NCBI RefSeq assembly: GCF_019091135.1
Contig: NZ_JAGXJW010000026.1
Span: forward strand, 41,488 to 105,487
Reading direction: 5' to 3'
Length of the DNA: 64,000 nucleotides
Source of the DNA: Cohnella sp. GbtcB17
Lineage (GTDB): Bacteria > Bacillota > Bacilli > Paenibacillales > Paenibacillaceae
The notes under the pieces were generated by a model, which saw only the letters and a list, made by a program, of their open reading frames with translations, had not been told where the DNA came from and did not search any database. Shown in pieces: positions 17,553-25,496 of this stretch (positions are counted from its first letter, which is position 1; each line of letters begins with the position of its first letter). The translations under genes were made by a program, and so were the position numbers.

Positions 17553-19772
17553 ATGAACGATGACATGACCGACGGAGCAAAAGCAACAGCCCCCGCCATA
17601 GCGGCAGATGCAAACGGCTGGAATCTGCTATGGGACGTAATGCGGGACGAAGCGCGTCTGGCGAAGACCGAGTCGGCTGACGGCGGGATGCAGACGGGCG
17701 AACGGACGGTATGGACAGGCAGTCTGCTGCCTGCCTTTGAGCTCTTCCAGGACGGGAAGGCATCGTACGTCAAAGCGACGGCGAAGGATGTGCTGCCTGC
17801 CGAAGACGGCCATTGGCGGATCGAGCTCGATCTGGGCGATCGCGGTTCCGGCCTTTTGTTGTGCGAAGCGTCCGCATCGGGGTTCCACGTAAAAAGACTG
17901 GAGGTCGACTGGTCGATCCCCACCTGTATCCTTTCGCTTCAGTTTGGCACCCGTCCGCTTACGGCGGACGAGCGCCGCCGCGCGCCTGACGCCTCCGCTG
18001 TCTATTGGCCGGATTGGTCGGCCGAAGGCTACTGTGTCCCTGCCGCCGGCTCTTCGCCGACACATTCGTTCTGGCGCTCTTGGGACATGGGCGCCGCCCG
18101 GCTGCCGCTCGGCAGCTTCGGCGATGCCATGGGTACGCCCTATGCGGCAGCCTTTCCTCGCCCGCTCTATGCCGCCGCCATGGGCGGCCGGCACGGCTGG
18201 CTCGCCTTCGGTCCCGGCGAGGTACCGGATGCGCCGCTGACGCTTAAGCTTCAGTCCGCCACGGCCGCCGTTCATTACGCCTACCGGGAAGATCTGTGGG
18301 AGCCGGCGGACGCCTTGAGGCGCGTCTGGAACGAGCCGCTCCGCCTCGCCTGGAGCGATTCGGGATATGAAGCGCTCGGCGCCTTGTTCGACAGCTTCGG
18401 TCCGTTCGAGCCCAAGTCCCCCTTGCATCTCCGGTCGTTTCTGTGCACCTGGGGCGACTTCAAGGAAGGACGGTTCGACCTGAAGCAGTTCGTCGACCGC
18501 GTGTCCGGCACCACGGCGGCGGACATGGTCATTCTGGACGAATCCTGGGAAACGTTCGACGGAAGCGCAGTGCCAAATTACAAGCGATTCCCGGACTTTG
18601 AGGCCGATCTCGCGAATATCCGGGCGCACGGCTACGAGCTCGCCTTCTGGCAGAGCGTCGGCTGGACTGACGATCCCGACTCGCAGGGGCTGACCAAGGA
18701 AGACCTGCTGTGCGGTCCGGACGGCGAGCCGCGCCAATGGCGATGGTCCGGCAGCCCGTTCGGCACCCATTTCCATTACCTGCTCGATCCGAGCTCCGAG
18801 CGGACGAGACGGCTGATCGTCGAGCGCACGACGCGTCTGGTGTCGCGATGGAAGCCGGCCGCTCTAAAGCTTGACTTCGGCTACGGCTACCCGGGGCCGG
18901 ACGCGGCGGCGCCTCGCGATCCGGCCTATCGCGGCGAACGCCTGGCTTATTCGCTGCTGAAGATGGTGTACGACGCCGCCAAATCGGTCGATCCGGATAT
19001 CACCGTCATTTACTACGGCATCCACCCGCTCATGCGGGACGTCGCCGACCTGATCAACATCGACGATCTTGGCGATGCCGGAGACAGCGCCACGCACGAG
19101 ATCGCCGGCCACAATCAGCGCTGCCTGTGGGCATCGCTGGCGGCAAGGCACGGCATGGCGGTCAATACTTCGACCGGCTATTACTATGGCGCGCTCGGAT
19201 CGATCCTGCTCGACACGGCAGTCGTAGGCGTCAACGGACTGACGCTTGGCGAACATGACTACGACGGCAGCCGGATGACGCCGGCCGATCTGAACCGATG
19301 GACGGCGCTCCAGACCTGGCATCGCCGCACCTGCGGCTGGAAGCCGTTGTGGCTCGACGCCGATCCGGGCAGCCTCAAGGGCGAGCCGCGGCTTGGCTCT
19401 TGGGGGCGGCTGGAAGCCGGTAGGGACAACGACTCCGGCTCCAGGCTCACAGCGCTCGCGCTTCGCGGCGACGAACGCGGTCAGCAGACCGTCTCGTATG
19501 CGGTCGCCGGCTCGGTCTCCTTTACCGGTCGATGGGCGCTCATCGCGCAGGACGACCGGGACATCGCCGATGCGAAGCAGGTGGCTTGCATCCCGTTCGA
19601 GGCCGGCGAGCTTGCGCTCGGCCGCTCGTTCAGCCGGGTGCGCGTCTTTGCTGCGGCAGACGGCAAAGTCGTGGAGGTGCGAGCGATCGAAGCCGGCGAT
19701 TTGCCGGAGCACAAGCTCATCGTGACCGAAGCCGAGCTCGCTTCGATCGCCGGATTCGTGATCGAGAGCTGA
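17553..19772 (+). CDS. GH36-like alpha-galactosidase-type glycosidase
   Basis: Clan GH-D enzyme of about 739 residues, predicted to remove alpha-galactosyl or similar alpha-linked residues. N-terminal beta-supersandwich, then a TIM barrel whose nucleophile D441 lies in ALKLDFGYGYPG (the K-x-D motif of GH36/GH27). SFLCTWGDFKEG and MVILDESWETFDG are barrel-strand motifs; the likely acid/base is among the Asp residues of INIDDLGDAGDS. No signal peptide. Start choice: ATG 17553 touches an AAGGGA; ATG 17565 is 12 bases from it and equally likely. Follows the AraC gene on the same strand and ends at a terminator. Confidence 0.84.
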   Translation: MNDDMTDGAKATAPAIAADANGWNLLWDVMRDEARLAKTESADGGMQTGERTVWTGSLLPAFELFQDGKASYVKATAKDVLPAEDGHWRIELDLGDRGSGLLLCEASASGFHVKRLEVDWSIPTCILSLQFGTRPLTADERRRAPDASAVYWPDWSAEGYCVPAAGSSPTHSFWRSWDMGAARLPLGSFGDAMGTPYAAAFPRPLYAAAMGGRHGWLAFGPGEVPDAPLTLKLQSATAAVHYAYREDLWEPADALRRVWNEPLRLAWSDSGYEALGALFDSFGPFEPKSPLHLRSFLCTWGDFKEGRFDLKQFVDRVSGTTAADMVILDESWETFDGSAVPNYKRFPDFEADLANIRAHGYELAFWQSVGWTDDPDSQGLTKEDLLCGPDGEPRQWRWSGSPFGTHFHYLLDPSSERTRRLIVERTTRLVSRWKPAALKLDFGYGYPGPDAAAPRDPAYRGERLAYSLLKMVYDAAKSVDPDITVIYYGIHPLMRDVADLINIDDLGDAGDSATHEIAGHNQRCLWASLAARHGMAVNTSTGYYYGALGSILLDTAVVGVNGLTLGEHDYDGSRMTPADLNRWTALQTWHRRTCGWKPLWLDADPGSLKGEPRLGSWGRLEAGRDNDSGSRLTALALRGDERGQQTVSYAVAGSVSFTGRWALIAQDDRDIADAKQVACIPFEAGELALGRSFSRVRVFAAADGKVVEVRAIEAGDLPEHKLIVTEAELASIAGFVIES

Positions 19773-19793
19773 GCGGCTCCGTACACTACTGAA

Positions 19794-19833
19794 CCGGCTG
19801 TCCGTGCTTTGGCACGAACAGCCGGATTTTGTT
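19794..19833 (+). terminator. Rho-independent terminator of the GH36-like gene
   Basis: Stem of 14 bp with one mismatch: CCGGCTGTCCGTGC (19794-19807) against GCACGAACAGCCGG (19812-19825), loop TTTG, then ATTTTGTTGT. It ends 22-60 bases after the stop codon and directly precedes the 51-bp repeat array. Confidence 0.85.
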
Positions 19834-19841
19834 GTGTCGCT

Positions 19842-20446
19842 TCTCCCCTACCCGCCAGCTGTCGACCTACTAGCACACTTACTGCGCGACTCCCCCGCCG
19901 ACCGGCCAACTGTCGATCTACTTGCACACTTGATGTGCTTCAACCCCGCTGACCCGCCAACTGTCGATCTACGTGCATACTTGATGTGCGTCAACCCCGC
20001 CGACCCGCCAACTGTCGATCTACGTGCATACTTACTGCGCAACTCCCCCGCCGACCCGCCAACTGTCGATCTACGTGCACACTTGATGTGCTTCAACCCC
20101 GCTGACTCTCCAACTGTCGATCTACGTGCATACTTACTGCGCAACTCCCCCGCCGATCCGCCAACTATCGATCTACGTGCATACTTGATGTGCTTCAACC
20201 CCGCCGACCCGCAAACTATCGATCTACGTGCATACTTAATGTGCTTCAACCTCGCTGACCCGCCAACTGTCGATCTACGTGCATACTCACTGCGCAACTC
20301 CCCCCGCCGACCCGCTAACTGTCGACCTACGTGCACACTTACTGCGCAGTTCCCCCGCCTACCCGCCGTCTGTCGATCTACGTGCATAATTACAGCGCAA
20401 CTCCCCCGCCGACGCGCCCTCTGCGATCAATATGCATTCTTCATGC
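19842..20446. repeat. 51-bp tandem repeat array, 11-12 units in two alternating variants
   Basis: Units begin with CTGTCGATCTACGTGCATAC at 19859, 19910, 19961, 20012, 20063, 20114, 20165, 20216, 20267, 20319 and 20370, with a degenerate one at 20421; every step is 51 bases except 20267 to 20319 (52, an extra C). After the common part, units are of form A (TTGATGTGCTTCAACCCCGC) or form B (TTACTGCGCAACTCCCCCGC), in the order B A A B A B A A B B B. Each unit carries four short G-runs on the minus strand (GGCGGGTCGGCGGGG). Because 51 is 17 codons, long frames stay open on both strands, but none has a ribosome binding site. It fills the 716-base gap between the convergent GH36-like and GH28 genes; nothing else is seen there apart from the terminator. 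Confidence 0.95.
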
Positions 20447-20488
20447 CCGCTTCCCGCGCCTACCGTCCTCTCAGCCGTCCCTGCCCGC

Positions 20489-22105
20489 TCAGTCGATATT
20501 GCCGTACAGGACAAAGCCATTCCCTTCCGGCGCGATGGCTTCCTTCGCCTCCAGCGTCACGTTGCCCGCGAACAGCGCCGCCCCTTCCACGCCTTCCGCG
20601 CGCAGGAAGCAGGCCGTTCCCGGCGCGGCAGCGCTATTGCGGATGATCACGCCCCGGCCGCCGCGCAGCACGATGGCCGCGCCTTCATCCGCCTGCGGCT
20701 GGCGTCCGCGGAAGCCTTCGATCGCGACGTCCGCGAATGATTCGATCTCGATGCCGTTGCGGCAGTAGTCCGGCATGCCGTCCTCCCACGAGAGCTCGAA
20801 GCCGCGCAGCTTGAGTCCCTTCACATGCTTCGCGTACAAGGCGGGGATGTCATGGCCGAACACATTCATCTCCGCGTCCAGCGCCGGCCGGAAGTCGAAG
20901 TTACCGCCGAACGTTTCCATCAGCGGACCGCTTTTCATATGCATCCGGACGTTGTCGAAGACGATATTCTCCAGCGGCGTATGCGCGCTGCCGTGCAGCA
21001 CGATGCCCTGCTCGCCCCGGATCGCGACGTTCGAGAACGTGACGCCGCGCACGTGTCCCGGCTTCACCTGACGATCCACGACCCGACCTGCGTGTTCAAG
21101 TCCGGGCAGCGCCGAGATATGAATCGGCTCCGCCTTGCCCCACCATTTGCCTTTATGCAGCCGGGTTTCGATCACGATATTGCTGAATACGATGTTCTCG
21201 ATCGATTCGCCTTCGCGCAGAAAAAGTCCGATGCCCCGGTTGGAGTCGCGGATCACGATATTGTGGAACTGAAAATTACGAAAATTGTACGCATCCCAGC
21301 CGATCCGAATGCCCGCGGATCTGGACTGGATCATACAGTTCTGGACGACGATATTCTCGTTTGCGCCGCCGCCGAACCCTTCAGCACAAGGGCTGAACGC
21401 CAGGCCGTCGTCGCCGGCTTCGATATTGCAATCGCTGATGCGGACGTTGCGGCTGCGGCTCACGTCGATGCCGTCGGCGTTCGGCACGAGCAGGCTGTTC
21501 TTGATATCGAGCCCGGTCAGCAGCGCGCCATCCGTCCCGGCGACGTGGAGGCACCAGTTCGGCGCGTTGCGAATGTGCAAGCGGCTCACCTGGGCGTCCC
21601 TGCCGTTGAGAATGAGGATCAAGATGCCGGGCCTGCGCTTCATTTCGACCGGTCCGTCGTCCGCTTTATCGTTTTCCCGAAAATAAGCTTCGCCCTGCCG
21701 CGTGTACGACGCGTCGAAGTCGCGCAGCAGATCGGCGCTCGCGTACTCGGCAAAGGCGTCTCCGTTGCCGTCGATCGTGCCGCGTCCCTCGATCGAGAAG
21801 CGCTCCGCTCCGATCGCCGCGATCAGCGCCGTGTTCCGGTATTCGCTCGTATAGGGCAGCGCCGGATAGTCGTCCACGTTCGGACTGCCGAGCAGCACCG
21901 CCCCGGCATCCAGATGCAGCGTGACGTCGCTATACATAAACACGGTTCCCGACAAATAGGTTCCCGCGGGCAGCAATACCGTGCCTCCCCCGCTGTCGCG
22001 GCATCGCTCGATCGCGCGGTTGATCGCAACCGTGTCCAGCGTGCTTCCGTCGCCGGCCGCGCCGTATGCGCGAACATCGTATACGGTTTTTATCGTTGCC
22101 GTCAT
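20489..22105 (-). CDS. GH28-family (polygalacturonase-like) right-handed beta-helix glycosidase
   Basis: 538-residue parallel beta-helix protein of glycoside hydrolase family 28, which cleaves alpha-linked uronates or rhamnose-uronate bonds. Opens with YDVRAYGAAGDG and GGTVLLPAGTYLSG, typical of the family. Catalytic aspartates are visible in NADGID (209-214) and GDDG (231-234), but the conserved GHG histidine is replaced: the matching segment reads SRSAGIRIGWD (about 261-271). No signal peptide, so it should be an intracellular exo-enzyme. ATG 22105 has AAAGGGG upstream. Downstream of the terminator at 22150, so it may have its own weak promoter or rely on read-through from operon C. Confidence 0.85.
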   Translation of the reverse strand: MTATIKTVYDVRAYGAAGDGSTLDTVAINRAIERCRDSGGGTVLLPAGTYLSGTVFMYSDVTLHLDAGAVLLGSPNVDDYPALPYTSEYRNTALIAAIGAERFSIEGRGTIDGNGDAFAEYASADLLRDFDASYTRQGEAYFRENDKADDGPVEMKRRPGILILILNGRDAQVSRLHIRNAPNWCLHVAGTDGALLTGLDIKNSLLVPNADGIDVSRSRNVRISDCNIEAGDDGLAFSPCAEGFGGGANENIVVQNCMIQSRSAGIRIGWDAYNFRNFQFHNIVIRDSNRGIGLFLREGESIENIVFSNIVIETRLHKGKWWGKAEPIHISALPGLEHAGRVVDRQVKPGHVRGVTFSNVAIRGEQGIVLHGSAHTPLENIVFDNVRMHMKSGPLMETFGGNFDFRPALDAEMNVFGHDIPALYAKHVKGLKLRGFELSWEDGMPDYCRNGIEIESFADVAIEGFRGRQPQADEGAAIVLRGGRGVIIRNSAAAPGTACFLRAEGVEGAALFAGNVTLEAKEAIAPEGNGFVLYGNID

Positions 22106-22149
22106 GCGGTTGTCCCCTTTCTATTTTTCCTCCACGATGCCTCATCGTT

Positions 22150-22193
22150 AAAAGACTGTCCCGCTTCGCAGAATCGTTCGCGCGGGGACAGCC
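22150..22193 (-). terminator. terminator after the aldose-epimerase-like gene
   Basis: Minus-strand reading gives GGCTGTCCC ... GGGACAGTC followed by TTTTAA; the inner GC-rich bases (GCGCG/CGC) add further pairing. Starts about 27 bases beyond the stop at 22220 and separates GH28 from operon C. Confidence 0.7.
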
Positions 22194-22219
22194 TTCATTG
22201 CATTTTTATGAAGTCCGCT

Positions 22220-23200
22220 TCAACCGTCCGCCTTTCGATGCAAGCTTGCGGCAGGGTCAAGCGAGACCGTAAAATCCCAGCGGTTGGCATCGTACGGTAG
22301 TACCGTCTTCACCTTGTGAAGCAAATGCGCCGCATAGACGTCGTCCAGATAGCCGGTTGCCGGCTCCAGCGCGGCCGTATAATCGCCATTGAAGACGCCG
22401 TAATTTTCCCAGACCGCCAGGTATGGCACATCGGCCGGATCGTACAGGTACGTTAACGCCTCTCCCGTCGCGGGATCGATAATCCCTGCGCTGCCCGTCG
22501 TTACGTCGCCCTCGAACCAGTATTTTTCCGATTGCACGCCAAGCTTGTCTCCGATCGCCGCGAGGTCGGCATGCGGATTCCCGGCTAGCGGATAGGCGGT
22601 TCGCCCGTAAGGCTTCGGCGTCATGCGGTTGCCATGGGAGTATTGATAGACGACCGAGTCGAGCTTCGGATCGACGACCCAGCGCATGCCCGGCCGTATC
22701 GCCAGCAGGTTGTGCGCGCACCACAAATACGAAAAGGGAAACGGCGTGGGATTGCGAACCTCGTACGTCGTAATCAGCTGCCTGCCCGATAGCGAGACCG
22801 TTTTGCCGAAAATATACGGAACCTGAACGCCGTGCACGTGCAAGCGGACGTTGGTGGCTCCGAGCTCGCAGTCCCAAGGCAGCGTCCACACTTCGCCGTG
22901 ATCGGGATACCTGGCATGCTGCCAGGGCTCGTCCGGGCACGGACATGCCAGAATCGTCGGAAACATCTCGTCCCAGCCGCTGCGGTCGCCTTCGTCCCAC
23001 TGCATGCCGTACCGCAAAGGCGTCCATGCTGCGTCGCTTCGATACACCCAATCACGCCCGGTCGCCCGATCGATCAGGGAGACGATCTTGCCGCCGCGCG
23101 ACGGGACCAGCTCGACGCGCAGCGACTCGTTCTCGCCGACCACGCTGTAGCAGCCTTCGAACGTAGACTTGCGCCATTGACCTGCCGCCATTACGTCCAT
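22220..23200 (-). CDS. aldose 1-epimerase-like (galactose mutarotase superfamily) protein
   Basis: 326-residue beta-supersandwich protein of the galactose-mutarotase superfamily. Supporting segments: LRVELVPSRGGKIVSLIDRATGRDWV near the start, GWDEMFPTI, and a conserved WCAHNLLAIRPGM centre, the last with a His in the position of a catalytic histidine. Usual role: interconversion of anomers of a sugar released by neighbouring enzymes, or sugar-ring isomerisation; the exact substrate is not apparent. ATG 23200 follows GGAGG by 8 bases. It is 17 bases after the GH172 gene in operon C. Confidence 0.75.
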   Translation of the reverse strand: MDVMAAGQWRKSTFEGCYSVVGENESLRVELVPSRGGKIVSLIDRATGRDWVYRSDAAWTPLRYGMQWDEGDRSGWDEMFPTILACPCPDEPWQHARYPDHGEVWTLPWDCELGATNVRLHVHGVQVPYIFGKTVSLSGRQLITTYEVRNPTPFPFSYLWCAHNLLAIRPGMRWVVDPKLDSVVYQYSHGNRMTPKPYGRTAYPLAGNPHADLAAIGDKLGVQSEKYWFEGDVTTGSAGIIDPATGEALTYLYDPADVPYLAVWENYGVFNGDYTAALEPATGYLDDVYAAHLLHKVKTVLPYDANRWDFTVSLDPAASLHRKADG

Positions 23201-23217
23201 CTCATCAACCTCCGGAA

Positions 23218-24300
23218 TTAGATAACCTCGCGCTCATCGTTGCCCGGCAAGGACGGATGCGCCGCATGCGGCTCCGTCTGGTACCAGAACGCCGTGGAGG
23301 CGATGTCGCTTTGCTGCGGAAGGTAGCGCCCGCCGGACCGCCAGCCTAGATCCTGGATCGTCACCCGCAGGTCCTGCTCGAAGCGGATCGGGTCCTGCAC
23401 ATGCCAGCGGTATATGCCGAATCGCTGCTGGCTGCGGTACAGGCCGTCCGGCTTGATCACCTGATGCATGCCGAGGAAAGGCGTGGAATAGGTGCCGTAT
23501 TCGCCGTACGGATGCTCCCAGTTCCAGGCGCCGCCAAAGTAATCCTCCGTCCCGGTGCCGCAGATCGTCGGGAATTCGCCGTCGCCGTCCATAAAAAACT
23601 TGATCTCGCCTTCGCCCCACCAGCCCGTATTGTTCACCTGCCAGGCGAGATAGGTGCCGACATAATGACCTTTCCCCTTCACGCCGTCCAGTATCGTATG
23701 AACGTCCTTATAGGCAACGGGATTGCTGCGACGCCATTGCGCGTGAAAATAGGCCATATCGGCAGGCACATCCGTAAGCGTGTAATCGATCTGGTAGTAG
23801 AGAACGGTTTTCTCCGTCGACGCGTTTTCCATCGTGATGCGCGCCGCCTTGCGGAACGGCATCTGCCAGTAGCAATTCATCCCGCCGGCCGGATTGACGG
23901 CGACGGGGAACGAATTCACGTTGCAGCGCTCGAGCCAGCCGTTGCAGAAAAAATCGCCGACGGGCACTTCGACGGAAGGCAAATCCTCGTCGTCCCAGTA
24001 GAACCGAATGATGAAGTCGCGCCAGAACTTCGGGGCGCATGTGAGCCAGATATGCTGGATGGCGCCCGGACCCGCGATATCGGCCATCGTGAAGACGGCG
24101 CCCGGCTCGATTTCGACGGAAGGGGATACTTTCCAGCCCAATCCCAAGTCCCGGGCGCAGCCGGCGCCGGTCCCTTCAGTCGCCATGCCGCCCTTGCCCT
24201 TCTCGCCGGTGAAATTTTCCGCGCTGATCGACCGCGTCTGCGCGTTCGACAGCTGCGCCAGATTGCCGAGTCCGAGGTTCAAGCCGTTAAATGAATACAA
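23218..24300 (-). CDS. GH172 family (DUF2961) glycosidase, copy 1
   Basis: Glycoside hydrolase family 172; characterised members are alpha-D-fructofuranosidase/difructose-anhydride enzymes and D-arabinofuranosidases. 360 residues. The conserved glutamates are in WGEGEIKFFMDGD and CGTGTEDYFGG; PSVEVPVGDFFCNG and QMPFRKAARITMEN are further family blocks. TTG 24300 is chosen: AAGGAG lies 9 bases upstream and the resulting N-terminus (LYSFNG) matches that of copy 2 (MLYSCPT). An open frame reaches 24333 without a site. Third gene of operon C. Copies 2 and 3 lie at 32515 and 51175. Confidence 0.88.
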   Translation of the reverse strand: MYSFNGLNLGLGNLAQLSNAQTRSISAENFTGEKGKGGMATEGTGAGCARDLGLGWKVSPSVEIEPGAVFTMADIAGPGAIQHIWLTCAPKFWRDFIIRFYWDDEDLPSVEVPVGDFFCNGWLERCNVNSFPVAVNPAGGMNCYWQMPFRKAARITMENASTEKTVLYYQIDYTLTDVPADMAYFHAQWRRSNPVAYKDVHTILDGVKGKGHYVGTYLAWQVNNTGWWGEGEIKFFMDGDGEFPTICGTGTEDYFGGAWNWEHPYGEYGTYSTPFLGMHQVIKPDGLYRSQQRFGIYRWHVQDPIRFEQDLRVTIQDLGWRSGGRYLPQQSDIASTAFWYQTEPHAAHPSLPGNDEREVI

Positions 24301-24368
24301 TCGTGTCAGCTCCTTAGACCGCTTTGCGATCATCGATGGTTATATCTTGCCCTTGCGAATCTTCGATT

Positions 24369-25496
24369 CTACCAGAACAGGTCGTTGCCGCCTCTTAGCT
24401 TCATCAGCGCTTCGGCGAAAAAGTAGTCGCCGTAAATGATCGGTACGTCCACGTTCGAGTCCTTGGCGAAATAACCGGTCGCATGCAGCAGCAAACCTTG
24501 CTCCTTCTGCTCCCACGCGCCGTAGTTCTCGTCCAGCGAACGGACGACGTCAGCTGCCGCAGAGCGGAAAAAGCGCGCGTCCGCCGGATCGGCATACAGC
24601 GCGATCTCCAGCATCCCCGAAGCGGCGATGGCCGCGGCGGACGTGTCTCTCGGCATGCCCGTCGAATCCTGCAGCAGAAAATCCCAATACGGCGCCTTGT
24701 CCGCCGGCAGGCGGGACAGAAAGTAATGCGCAGCACGCTTTGCCGCATCCAGGTAACGCTCCTGGGCGGTATACCGGTAGCTGAGGGCAAAGCCGTAGAG
24801 CGCCCAGGCCGTTCCCCGCGCCCAGGCCGAGTCCGCGGCGAAGCCTTGACCGGCGAGCGCCCCGCTGCGCGCGCCGGTCTCGGGATCGAAGCAGACGATG
24901 TGGTACGCCGACCCGTCCGGACGCAAAAACTCGCGCAGCGCCATGTCTGCATGTCGCATGGCGATATGCTTGTACCTCGGGTCCCCGAGCTCCTCGGAGG
25001 CCCAATAGAGCAGCGGCAGATTCATTATGCAGTCGATGATCGCCCAGCCGCTGTGGTCCTCGCCGTCCCAGTCGGGCCAGGCGCGGATAAAGCCGCCGTT
25101 CACGTTGAATCGTCCGGCCAGCAGATTGGCGGCCATCAGGCCGTGACGCCTCGCGGCCGGATCGCCCAGCAGCTTGTACTGGGCTACGCTGCTCAGGCTG
25201 AACATGAAGCCGACATCGTGATGCAGCTCGTCGTATGCGACGAGCGTCTCGCCCAGTCTCGTCTCCAATTCTACTGCTGTCTTTTTGAGCAGCTCCCCAC
25301 CCGTTTCCCGATAGGCCAGCCAGAGCATGCCGGGCCAGAAGCCCGCTCCCCAGTCGTGCGCGGGGCACGAATTGTAGACGCCGTCAAACGACGCATGCGG
25401 AAAACGCGCGCCGATCTCGGTCGCATTGCGGCCGATTTTGGCGATCGTCCGCTGCCATGCCGCTTCGACCCAAGCTTCCTTCTCAACCGTTGCCAT
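24369..25496 (-). CDS. GH88 unsaturated glucuronyl hydrolase
   Basis: Unsaturated uronyl hydrolase of family 88, 375 residues, (alpha/alpha)6 barrel; hydrates the 4,5-unsaturated uronic acid left at the non-reducing end by polysaccharide lyases, releasing it. The two catalytic aspartates are D94 (LHHDVGFMF) and D155 (AIIDCIMNLP), 61 apart as in the Bacillus GL1 enzyme (D88, D149). No signal peptide. ATG 25496 overlaps the end of the upstream heparinase-like gene by 14 bases and has GGAGGGG upstream. Its coupling to that gene supports a lyase-then-hydrolase order in the cytoplasm. Confidence 0.92.
   Translation of the reverse strand: MATVEKEAWVEAAWQRTIAKIGRNATEIGARFPHASFDGVYNSCPAHDWGAGFWPGMLWLAYRETGGELLKKTAVELETRLGETLVAYDELHHDVGFMFSLSSVAQYKLLGDPAARRHGLMAANLLAGRFNVNGGFIRAWPDWDGEDHSGWAIIDCIMNLPLLYWASEELGDPRYKHIAMRHADMALREFLRPDGSAYHIVCFDPETGARSGALAGQGFAADSAWARGTAWALYGFALSYRYTAQERYLDAAKRAAHYFLSRLPADKAPYWDFLLQDSTGMPRDTSAAAIAASGMLEIALYADPADARFFRSAAADVVRSLDENYGAWEQKEQGLLLHATGYFAKDSNVDVPIIYGDYFFAEALMKLRGGNDLFW

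Noticed and set aside
19842..20446. CRISPR array
   Set aside because: Units are contiguous 51-base repeats with no unique spacers and no cas genes nearby.
19804..20646. Long open frames on both strands through the 51-bp array (a 17-residue repeat protein on each strand)
   Set aside because: Frames stay open only because the period is a multiple of three; no ribosome binding site, the plus frame begins inside the terminator, and the 52-base unit shifts frame partway.
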